NCBI GenBank assembly: GCA_945878705.1
Contig: CAMCUE010000098.1
Location: 1-5,148 of the forward strand
Direction: 5' to 3'
Length of the DNA stretch: 5,148 nt
DNA from: Ferrithrix thermotolerans DSM 19514
GTDB lineage: Bacteria; Actinomycetota; Acidimicrobiia; Acidimicrobiales; Ilumatobacteraceae
Of this stretch, positions 1-5,148 are shown piece by piece. How positions within the stretch are numbered: the stretch's first letter is position 1; every line of letters starts with the position of its first letter. A program made the translations under genes and the position numbers. The notes below the pieces were generated by a model. It searched no databases, was not told where the DNA came from, and was given only the letters and a program-made list of their open reading frames with translations.

Positions 1-295
1 AAAAATAAATATACACACCTGCGGTTGCACCTACGACACCTAGCGCGAGCGAACCAATACCAATTGGGGTGGCCAGTGTGAAGTCATACATCAAACCGGC
101 TATTAAACCAGTGATTGTTCCGACACTGACACCATACGTGACACCAGCACAGGCAGTGAACAACAACAACACCTGCCCAGCGACACCAAACGGACGAAGT
201 TGTGCAAACAAGGTCGTCTGCAACGCCAGCACAAAAAATAGAACGAGAACTAGTCGCATCCAACGGCTCGATACTATTTTTAAAAAAATATCCAA
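1..295 (-). CDS. mreD: Rod shape-determining protein MreD (3' partial)
   Basis: MreD is a small polytopic membrane protein of the elongasome that works with MreC. The first 98 residues are visible and the frame runs open off the left edge; full-length members are about 160-180 residues. After a short basic N-terminus (KIVSSRWMR) the protein is strongly hydrophobic: a helix at about 15-30 (LVLVLFFVLALQTTLF), a second at about 40-56, and then the family-typical stretch TGLIAGLMYDFTLATPIG (62-79), where GxxxGLxxD followed by xxxPxG is the MreD hallmark, with another helix after it. I chose the TTG at 295 because GAGAAG (309-304) lies 8 bases upstream and the spacing from the mreC stop is two bases. 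The alternative ATG at 259 (residue 13) has no good ribosome site. The position after mreC supports the call. A PBP2 gene and rodA would be expected next, outside the window. Confidence 0.93.
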   Translation of the reverse strand, partial: MDIFLKIVSSRWMRLVLVLFFVLALQTTLFAQLRPFGVAGQVLLLFTACAGVTYGVSVGTITGLIAGLMYDFTLATPIGIGSLALGVVGATAGVYIYF

Positions 296-297
296 AA

Positions 298-1362
298 TTA
301 TTTCTTCTCTGTAATTGGTTGATAGAGAAGAATTCTTAGAAACGACAAGTTACTTAAATCGGCGACAAGTCGAATTTCAAGAAGCGGACCAGCCGAACCA
401 AGTCGCTCAATGACACGCGAGACATTACCAATCATGATGTCAGGCGGAGCAAGGCTGCGTGAACCACCAGCCGTCACGATAGGTACCCCAACTTCAATAT
501 CACCAAAGCGCACCGAGTTGTCGACGAACCTCACAGTAGGTTGCCGTGACGGGCCTTGCCCTTCAAGTGCTCCAGTCTCTCGTACAGCAAGATCACTCGC
601 CTTGGGAACAGTAATCGAACTTACACCTTGCGGAGTTGATGGCAAGGTTGTCACCGTCGCAGTAAATCCTGCAATCGGAATCGTCGTGGTGGTCGTGGTG
701 GTCGTTTCTGAATCTTGCAAAAACGGACTCACCTCTAGCGGTACAGCAGTAGAAGATGTCGCACTCGTGCCTTTTGAAATCGTAGTTGCTGTAGCAGTAC
801 GACCTGCACTGACAACTTTAATTGATATTGAAAAATCCGGATCTGTTATCAACATGATTGAGGAGCGATTCTCGAAAACTTTTGTAATTTTTCCGATGAG
901 GCCAGCCGCATTTAAGACTGGCATTCCGACTCTGATTCCACTCTCGCTGCCTTGGTTGATTTCAATTGTTTGAGAAAAATTTGTTGGCGATTCTCCGATG
1001 ACTTGTGCCGTGACTGCATTGATTCCCGCCAAAGTCGGCAAACCATTTAATGCAAGCAATTCTTGCGAAAGTCTCACTGATGCAGCCGCGGCAACTGTCG
1101 CACCTTCTTGCTGTGCTATTTGTTGCCGAAGAAACGAGTTCTCGTCTAGAACATCGTTGTAGTTCGTGATCCCGAACCAAGCATTGCCGATGGGACGGGT
1201 AACGACACGCGTTAATCCTTCGACTGGACGAAAAAATACACCAAACACCGAACGCAGTCCGGAGGCCGCGGTCGAATTTTGTAAATCAAGAGTGATCAAA
1301 AATAATGACGAAATTGTCAAGAGGATGATCGCACGACGACGATTTGTGCTGGCGGTAGCCAC
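298..1362 (-). CDS. mreC: Rod shape-determining protein MreC with Ser/Thr-rich insertion
   Basis: MreC is a bitopic membrane protein that links cytoplasmic MreB to wall synthases outside the membrane and activates PBP2-RodA by family knowledge. It has 354 residues, longer than many homologues (about 270-330). A basic RRR (8-10) precedes one membrane helix (about 11-27), giving N-in topology. A coiled-coil segment follows (about 70-106, ENSFLRQQIAQQ and onward), then the first beta domain (about 115-190, with GSESGIRVGMPVL and AAGLIGKITKVF) and the second (about 276-347, with VGVPIVTAGG and IMIGNVSRVIERL). Between them lies a Ser/Thr/Pro-rich linker (about 190-275) carrying eight consecutive threonines at 220-227, which accounts for the extra length. 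The start is GTG at 1362, the only option after an in-frame TAG at 1386-1384; GAAAGG lies 12 bases upstream, a long spacing. The stop TAA is two bases before mreD. Confidence 0.95.
   Translation of the reverse strand: MATASTNRRRAIILLTISSLFLITLDLQNSTAASGLRSVFGVFFRPVEGLTRVVTRPIGNAWFGITNYNDVLDENSFLRQQIAQQEGATVAAAASVRLSQELLALNGLPTLAGINAVTAQVIGESPTNFSQTIEINQGSESGIRVGMPVLNAAGLIGKITKVFENRSSIMLITDPDFSISIKVVSAGRTATATTISKGTSATSSTAVPLEVSPFLQDSETTTTTTTTIPIAGFTATVTTLPSTPQGVSSITVPKASDLAVRETGALEGQGPSRQPTVRFVDNSVRFGDIEVGVPIVTAGGSRSLAPPDIMIGNVSRVIERLGSAGPLLEIRLVADLSNLSFLRILLYQPITEKK
304..309 (-). promoter_or_regulatory. Shine-Dalgarno for mreD within the mreC end
   Basis: GAGAAG lies inside the last codons of mreC, 8 bases before the TTG at 295. 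It decides the mreD start, since the later ATG at 259 has no comparable purine block. The layout implies translational coupling of mreC and mreD. Confidence 0.6.
682..705 (-). repeat. Poly-threonine codon tract in mreC
   Basis: Eight threonine codons run in a row (residues 220-227). On the coding strand the codons go ACG ACC ACC, ACG ACC ACC, ACG ACG, which is an imperfect 9-base tandem repeat. Any gain or loss by slippage of whole units would keep the frame, so this could vary in linker length without breaking the gene. Confidence 0.85.
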
Positions 1363-1374
1363 TAAGAATAGAAG

Positions 1375-1380
1375 CCTTTC
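1375..1380 (-). promoter_or_regulatory. Probable Shine-Dalgarno for mreC (long spacing)
   Basis: GAAAGG ends 12 bases before the GTG start of mreC, in the 37-base gap after mreB. It is the only purine block there resembling a ribosome site. The spacing is longer than the usual 5-9 bases, so initiation may be weak, or partly dependent on ribosomes finishing mreB. Confidence 0.45.
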
Positions 1381-1399
1381 TCGCTAGGTTTCAATCAGT

Positions 1400-2431
1400 C
1401 TAATTGTCGCCTTGAATTGCTATGCCCCTCAGCAAATCGATGTTGTCGAGTGTCATTCCGGCTCCATTTATTACACAAAACAAAGGCTCATCTGCAACGA
1501 CTGCTTGAATTCCGATTTCGTGAGTGACCCGCTCGGCCATGCCGGCTAGCAAGGCTCCACCACCAGCTAAAACGAGCCCGCGGCTAATTACATCAGCGGC
1601 AAGTTCGGGCGGGGTTCTCTCCAATGTCATCTTTATAGCATCAATTATTTTATTCACCGAATCGTCAATCATTACTCTTACTTGCTGCGAAGTAACGCCA
1701 GTAGATCGTGGCAAGCCAGTCTTACTATCTCGACCGCCCACGTCACCAGCTATTTCATGTTCAAGTGGCCAAGCAGAGCCAAGTTGGATCTTGACCTCTT
1801 CGGCAGTGTTCTCACCAATATCAAGACCAAAATCTCGCTTGAAACCTAAAATGACCTTATTACTTATTTCGTCACCCCCGATGCGCACTGAGCTAGCAGT
1901 AACAATTCCGCCGAGTGAGATAACTGCGACTTCGGTCGTTCCTCCTCCAATGTCCACGATCATATTTGCGCTCGGCTCATAAATCGGCAATCCAGCGCCG
2001 ATTGCTGCAGCCATCGCCTCTTCGATGATATGAACCGGCCGTCTTGCTCCTGCATACTCTGCGGCATCTTGCACCGCACGTCGTTCAAGACCTGTTACCT
2101 CAGATGGTACTGCAACAACCACAGTTGGCTTTGTCCATCTACTCGTCGAAACACGCTGGAGAAAACGCTTGAACATCTCTTCGCAAAGTGGGAAGTCTGC
2201 AATCACCCCATCCGCTAGTGGTCTAACCAGTCGAATACTCTGTGGCACACGACCACGCATTCGTTTGGCTTCGTGGCCAACATAGACAACTTGTCCGCTT
2301 TGAGTATCAACTGCGACGATGGAAGGTTCGTTCAGCACTAGGCCTTGACCTTTAACATAGATCAGAGTATTTGCAGTTCCTAGATCAACTGCAATTTCTC
2401 GGCCTATTGATAGAGGATTTCCTCCTGCCAT
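1400..2431 (-). CDS. mreB: Rod shape-determining protein MreB (bacterial actin)
   Basis: MreB is an ATP-binding actin homologue that forms membrane-associated filaments and steers lateral cell-wall synthesis through MreC, MreD, RodA and PBP2. The 343 residues fit the family. Phosphate-1 is DLGTANTLIY (16-25), the VGHEAKRMRGR segment lies at 51-61, GVIADF at 75-80, the helix containing VVAVPSEVTGLERRAV at 105-120, HIIEEAMAAAIGAGLPI at 134-150 (Glu137/138 region of the catalytic site), phosphate-2 VDIGGGTTEVAVIS at 159-172, GGDE at 185-188 and the adenosine motif GLVLAGGGALL at 285-295. The C-terminal CVINGAGMTLDN departs from the common CVALGTGKALE form. The ATG at 2431 lies 15 bases after the ndk stop, with no convincing Shine-Dalgarno before it; an AGGAGG occurs just inside the coding region instead. 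The stop is TAG. It leads the mreBCD group; in actinobacteria MreB is patchily distributed, so its presence suggests rod shape or a sporulation/wall role. Confidence 0.98.
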   Translation of the reverse strand: MAGGNPLSIGREIAVDLGTANTLIYVKGQGLVLNEPSIVAVDTQSGQVVYVGHEAKRMRGRVPQSIRLVRPLADGVIADFPLCEEMFKRFLQRVSTSRWTKPTVVVAVPSEVTGLERRAVQDAAEYAGARRPVHIIEEAMAAAIGAGLPIYEPSANMIVDIGGGTTEVAVISLGGIVTASSVRIGGDEISNKVILGFKRDFGLDIGENTAEEVKIQLGSAWPLEHEIAGDVGGRDSKTGLPRSTGVTSQQVRVMIDDSVNKIIDAIKMTLERTPPELAADVISRGLVLAGGGALLAGMAERVTHEIGIQAVVADEPLFCVINGAGMTLDNIDLLRGIAIQGDN

Positions 2432-2438
2432 TTTGAGG
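2413..2438 (-). repeat. Alternating CCTC / GAGG / CCTC segments across the mreB start
   Basis: On the coding strand CCTC (2438-2435) lies just before the mreB ATG, GAGG (2424-2421, within AGGAGG) lies just after it, and a second CCTC (2416-2413) follows. GAGG can pair with either copy: with the first it forms a 10-base loop holding the ATG, with the second a tight 4-base loop that leaves the ATG free. The stems are only 4 bp, so this may be chance. Confidence 0.3.
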
Positions 2439-2446
2439 TTTTTCTT

Positions 2447-2869
2447 TTACTTACGTGCGGATGTCGTCGGAAAAAATATCTCAAGTTCTCGTGCTGCTGA
2501 CTCTGCAGAGTCACTGCCATGTACAAGATTTTCTGTGAATAATGTGCCTAGGTCTCCACGGATAGTGCCTGGGGCGGCAGCGCGAGGATTAGTAGCGCCC
2601 ATCATCGTTCGAACGATCTCCCAAGTATCTTGTGGGCCTTCAATTGACCACGCAACAATTGAACCACGCGACATGAATGAAACTAATTCTGCATAAAAAC
2701 CCTTGCCTTGATGCTCTTGGTAGTGACGTGCAAGAATTTCTGAGTCGAGCGTGCGCATCTGCATCGCGACGATCTTTAATCCTTTATCTTCGAATCGACT
2801 TAAAATTTCGCCGACTAGCCCCCGCTCAACAGCATCGGGCTTCAATAATACAAGTGTGCAATTTGACAT
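2447..2869 (-). CDS. ndk: Nucleoside diphosphate kinase
   Basis: NDK transfers the gamma-phosphate from ATP to other (deoxy)nucleoside diphosphates by a phosphohistidine ping-pong mechanism and so balances NTP and dNTP pools. The 140 residues match the usual bacterial length. The catalytic His117 sits in the signature NLVHGSDS (114-121). Other active-site positions are present: Lys10 in LLKPDA, Tyr50, Phe58, Arg87, Thr93 in GATNP, Arg104 in GTIRGD and Asn114. The ATG at 2869 is clear because the protein then opens MSNCTLVLLKPDAVERG, like family members. The SD-like GAAGG (2875-2871) lies only one base before the ATG, too close to be optimal, and is part of an inverted repeat. The gene sits 42 bases after folC and 15 before mreB, as expected for the actinobacterial folC-ndk-mreB order. 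The product should be cytoplasmic and oligomeric, by family knowledge. Confidence 0.98.
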   Translation of the reverse strand: MSNCTLVLLKPDAVERGLVGEILSRFEDKGLKIVAMQMRTLDSEILARHYQEHQGKGFYAELVSFMSRGSIVAWSIEGPQDTWEIVRTMMGATNPRAAAPGTIRGDLGTLFTENLVHGSDSAESAARELEIFFPTTSARK

Positions 2870-2886
2870 GCCTTCAGGCTAAAGGC
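2870..2886 (-). repeat. Inverted repeat abutting the ndk start codon
   Basis: A perfect 5-bp inverted repeat (GCCTT, 7-base loop, AAGGC) fills the last 17 bases before the ndk ATG. The right arm contains the only SD-like bases (AAGG). A second copy of AGCCTT lies 12 bases upstream (2899-2894) and could pair with the same arm. No T-run follows, so it does not look like a terminator. A translational role is possible but the stem is short. Confidence 0.4.
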
Positions 2887-2911
2887 TGATGTTAAGGCTC
2901 GCACGCCTGCG

Positions 2912-4210
2912 CTATTTAATGACTTTGGACACCAGAAATGGTCGAGCCTCGCTGACAATGTACAAAGACCCTGCAACGAGAACCGCATCATCGGGCTGAG
3001 CAATTTCCAACGCGTACTCACAGGCGCCTTCAACCGACTCAGCAACGACAACATTTTCACAGCCAACTTGTCGAGCGACATCTGCCATTTCATTCGCGGG
3101 CAAACCACGCGGAGACGGTGGCGTACATGTTATAACAAAGTCAAATTCTTTCGCTCGAAAAGTTGTTAATAGCTCTTGTGGGTCTCGACTGCGAAGCGCA
3201 CCGGTCACAAGAATTTTGCGCCCGTCTAAATTGAAATCGTTAAAAAAAACTTCTGCACAAACTTTTGCCCCGGCAGGATTATGAGCTCCATCAATGATTA
3301 CGAGGGGTTGATGTGCAAGCACTTCAAACCTGCCTGGCATAACCACGTTTCGCATTGCCTCTTCTAAAATCTCAGAGTCAATTATTGCGTCAAAGAATTC
3401 TTCGACAGCGCAAATAGCGATAGATGCATTGTCACCTTGGTGTTGTCCGTGTAACGGCACCAGCACATCTTCGTACCTTGTGCGAGGTGTGCGCACCGAA
3501 ATTAGCCGCCCGCCGATGGCTAATCGATTATTCTCACACTCAAAATCTTGGCCGCGCACAATTTGAGAGCGAGCGGTCGGTAAAAGAAAAATCTCACGAA
3601 GTGAAATATCTGTTTCGCCTAAAACCACGACGCTAGAAGGCTTAATGATTCCGGCTTTCTCTGCAGCGATATGTTTGACAGTTGGACCTGCATATTCTGT
3701 ATGGTCAAGCGCAATATTCGTGATTACAGCGACATCCGACTTAATTATATTCGTCGCATCCCATCTGCCGAGCATCCCGACTTCGACGACGGCGACGTCA
3801 ATTGCTTGATCGGCATACCAACGAAACATCGCCGCGGTCATAATCTCAAAAAAGCTTGGACGGACACCCGCGATCATTTCGAGATCAGAAATAGCACCGA
3901 TCTGAGATCCAAATTCTTCGTCACTGATTGGCACTCCGTCAATACATATTCGATCATTAATTCGATGGAGATGCGGACTTGAATATGTGCCGACCCTCAG
4001 CCCTTGCGCGATTAAAATTTTGGTGATAATTTGCGCAGTTGAACCTTTGCCGTTGGTTCCCGTTATATGGATCGAACGATATGCCTCCTGCGGATTACCG
4101 ATGGCATCCATCAATCGCTCTATGTTTTCAGTAGACGGAGAATCAACCCGACCGGTTCGCTCATAGTTGGAGCGCTCGTCAAGATATTGCAATGCTTCAG
4201 AATATTGCAC
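2912..4210 (-). CDS. folC: Bifunctional folylpolyglutamate synthase / dihydrofolate synthase FolC
   Basis: This cytoplasmic Mur-ligase-superfamily enzyme adds glutamate to dihydropteroate and/or polyglutamylates folates, using ATP through an acyl-phosphate intermediate. It has 432 residues, normal for the family. Visible motifs are the P-loop TGTNGKGST (50-58), the SSPHL substrate loop (77-81), EVGMLGRWDATN (143-154, family consensus close to EVGLGGRLDATN), LDHTEYAG (168-175), AEKAGIIKP (183-191), LHGQHQGDNA (253-262), PGRFEV (292-297), IDGAHNPAGA (306-315) and C-terminal GSLYIVSEAR (414-423). The start is GTG at 4210, 18 bases after the clpX stop; there is no other in-frame start upstream, and it leaves about 50 residues before the P-loop, as in E. 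coli FolC. Only a poor Shine-Dalgarno (AAAGATC) precedes it, so reinitiation after clpX is plausible. The stop is TAG. Whether it has one or both activities cannot be decided from sequence, but actinobacteria usually carry one dual-function copy. Confidence 0.96.
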   Translation of the reverse strand: MQYSEALQYLDERSNYERTGRVDSPSTENIERLMDAIGNPQEAYRSIHITGTNGKGSTAQIITKILIAQGLRVGTYSSPHLHRINDRICIDGVPISDEEFGSQIGAISDLEMIAGVRPSFFEIMTAAMFRWYADQAIDVAVVEVGMLGRWDATNIIKSDVAVITNIALDHTEYAGPTVKHIAAEKAGIIKPSSVVVLGETDISLREIFLLPTARSQIVRGQDFECENNRLAIGGRLISVRTPRTRYEDVLVPLHGQHQGDNASIAICAVEEFFDAIIDSEILEEAMRNVVMPGRFEVLAHQPLVIIDGAHNPAGAKVCAEVFFNDFNLDGRKILVTGALRSRDPQELLTTFRAKEFDFVITCTPPSPRGLPANEMADVARQVGCENVVVAESVEGACEYALEIAQPDDAVLVAGSLYIVSEARPFLVSKVIK

Positions 4211-4228
4211 GAGCGGATCTTTATTAGT

Positions 4229-5148
4229 TTATGAAGCTGCGCGACGCTGTCGAGTGGCTTGCGAAGTTCTCGGGACCAAGGTTGGCGATGAGATCTTCTT
4301 AGCAGCGTCCAAATCAACAATTACCTTTGCGATATTTCCTTGTCCAGGCAATTCATACATCGTTTCAAGAAGCACATCTTCGAGAATCGCACGAAGCCCA
4401 CGAGCACCCGTTCCTCGAATCAATGCTTGATCGGCGACAGACTCAAGTGCTTCTGTTGTAAATTCAAGCGTGACGTCTTCAAATTCAAGGAACTTCTGAT
4501 ATTGCTTCAGCAGCGCATTCTTTGGCTCGGTCAAAATCTTGATAAGAGCCGAGCGATCCAAACTGTTTACGGCACCAATCATCGGTAACCGCCCAATGAA
4601 TTCTGGAATCATGCCGAACTTCAACAGATCTTCTGGCAACACTTGTGCAAATAATTCACCTGGATCTTTTTCTGATTTTGATTTAACCTGTGCGTGAAAC
4701 CCAACACCTTTTTGGCCAATTCTTGATGCAATAATTTGGTCCAGGCCTGCAAATGCACCGCCACATATAAATAACACATTCGTCGTATCAATCTGAATAA
4801 ATTCTTGGTGAGGATGTTTGCGTCCACCTTGAGGTGGCACGGATGCAACTGTTCCTTCTAAAATTTTAAGTAGCGCTTGCTGAACTCCCTCTCCCGAAAC
4901 ATCTCGTGTGATTGAAGGGTTTTCGCTTTTGCGGGCGACTTTGTCAATTTCGTCGATGTATACAATTCCGGATTCTGCTTTCTTGACATCAAAGTCCGCT
5001 GCCTGAAGAAGTTTTAATAAAATATTTTCAACATCTTCTCCGACATAGCCCGCCTCAGTTAGTGCAGTGGCGTCAGCAATCGCGAATGGCACATTCAGCA
5101 GTCGAGCAAGTGTCTGCGCCATGTGTGTTTTTCCACAACCGGTTGGAC
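4229..5148 (-). CDS. clpX: ATP-dependent Clp protease ATP-binding subunit ClpX (5' partial)
   Basis: This is the AAA+ unfoldase that recognises tagged or misfolded cytoplasmic proteins and threads them into ClpP. The window opens inside Walker A; the first complete codon (5146) begins PTGCGKT. From there 305 residues are visible, ending at TAA (4231-4229). Counting from that Pro, I see the GYVG pore-1 loop at about 33-36, Walker B IVYIDEID at 61-68, the RKH pore loop at 109-111, sensor-1 region [10 protein letters not shown] near 123-132, a VGF ClpP-docking tripeptide at 148-150 (IGF in E. coli), the arginine-finger segment FIGRLP (Arg 186) and sensor-2 GARGLR (Arg 249). Matches to E. coli ClpX recalled from memory run nearly end to end. 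The N-terminal zinc-binding domain lies beyond position 5148 and cannot be assessed. The Met codon at 5122 is internal, not the start. The tail is short and basic. folC follows after 18 bases. Identification is secure. Confidence 0.98.
   Translation of the reverse strand, partial: PTGCGKTHMAQTLARLLNVPFAIADATALTEAGYVGEDVENILLKLLQAADFDVKKAESGIVYIDEIDKVARKSENPSITRDVSGEGVQQALLKILEGTVASVPPQGGRKHPHQEFIQIDTTNVLFICGGAFAGLDQIIASRIGQKGVGFHAQVKSKSEKDPGELFAQVLPEDLLKFGMIPEFIGRLPMIGAVNSLDRSALIKILTEPKNALLKQYQKFLEFEDVTLEFTTEALESVADQALIRGTGARGLRAILEDVLLETMYELPGQGNIAKVIVDLDAAKKISSPTLVPRTSQATRQRRAAS

Noticed and set aside
273..292. A/T-rich tract near the mreD start as a promoter or terminator
   Set aside because: It encodes the first MreD residues (FLKIV) and has no paired stem or recognisable -10/-35 arrangement.
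69..314. Plus-strand 81-codon open frame at the left edge
   Set aside because: The opposite strand encodes clear MreD there, so this is an antisense shadow.
410..973. Plus-strand 187-codon open frame opposite mreC
   Set aside because: It is the antisense shadow of mreC. Its valine run is just the complement of the threonine codons, and it has no family features.
1524..1982. Plus-strand 152-codon open frame opposite mreB
   Set aside because: It lies wholly opposite conserved mreB motifs, its translation is low-complexity and Ser/Pro-rich, and it has no recognisable domain.
2870..2911. Intrinsic terminator after folC
   Set aside because: Small inverted repeats exist, but the stems are only 4-5 bp and no T-run follows on the coding strand.
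2842..3108. Minus-strand 88-codon open frame spanning the folC end and ndk start
   Set aside because: It overlaps two certain genes in another frame on the same strand and shows no domain or credible ribosome site.
4229..5122. clpX starting at the Met codon at 5122
   Set aside because: The frame stays open to the window edge and encodes Walker A residues PTGCGKT just upstream, so the gene extends beyond the window.

Overview
The window holds one tightly packed run of six genes, all on the minus strand. In transcription order they are clpX (5' end outside the window), folC, ndk, mreB, mreC and mreD (3' end outside the window). Gaps between genes are only 2 to 42 bases, no intrinsic terminator is visible, and no stretch over 100 bases lacks a gene. 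The whole window therefore reads as part of one operon or a set of overlapping transcription units. I see no RNA genes, mobile elements, CRISPR arrays or phage genes.

The order clpX - folC - ndk - mreB - mreC - mreD matches the core of the actinobacterial locus known from Streptomyces (clpX, valS, folC, ndk, mreB, mreC, mreD, then a class B PBP and a RodA/SEDS protein). The FolC motif containing RWDATN and the NDK ending are also of actinobacterial style. Base composition is moderate (I judge roughly 45-50% GC by eye), well below typical soil Actinobacteria. Together with a threonine-run linker in MreC, this suggests a small-genome aquatic actinobacterium, perhaps Acidimicrobiia. That lineage call is an inference. 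The notable difference from the usual order is that valS is absent between clpX and folC.

Layout, right to left: 5148-4229 ClpX ATPase from Walker A to the C-terminus; 4210-2912 FolC; 2869-2447 nucleoside diphosphate kinase; 2431-1400 MreB; 1362-298 MreC; 295-1 MreD (first 98 residues). MreB, MreC and MreD form the elongasome scaffold: a cytoplasmic actin-like filament, a periplasm-side bitopic protein and a polytopic membrane protein. ClpX (protein unfolding for ClpP), FolC (folate maturation) and NDK (NTP balance) are housekeeping genes that share the transcript. Three of the five visible starts are not ATG (GTG for folC and mreC, TTG for mreD), and several have weak or oddly placed Shine-Dalgarno sequences.

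I found no previously undescribed system. The points worth a second look are the missing valS, the Ser/Thr-rich insertion with eight consecutive threonines in MreC, and small inverted repeats that overlap the ndk and mreB translation starts.
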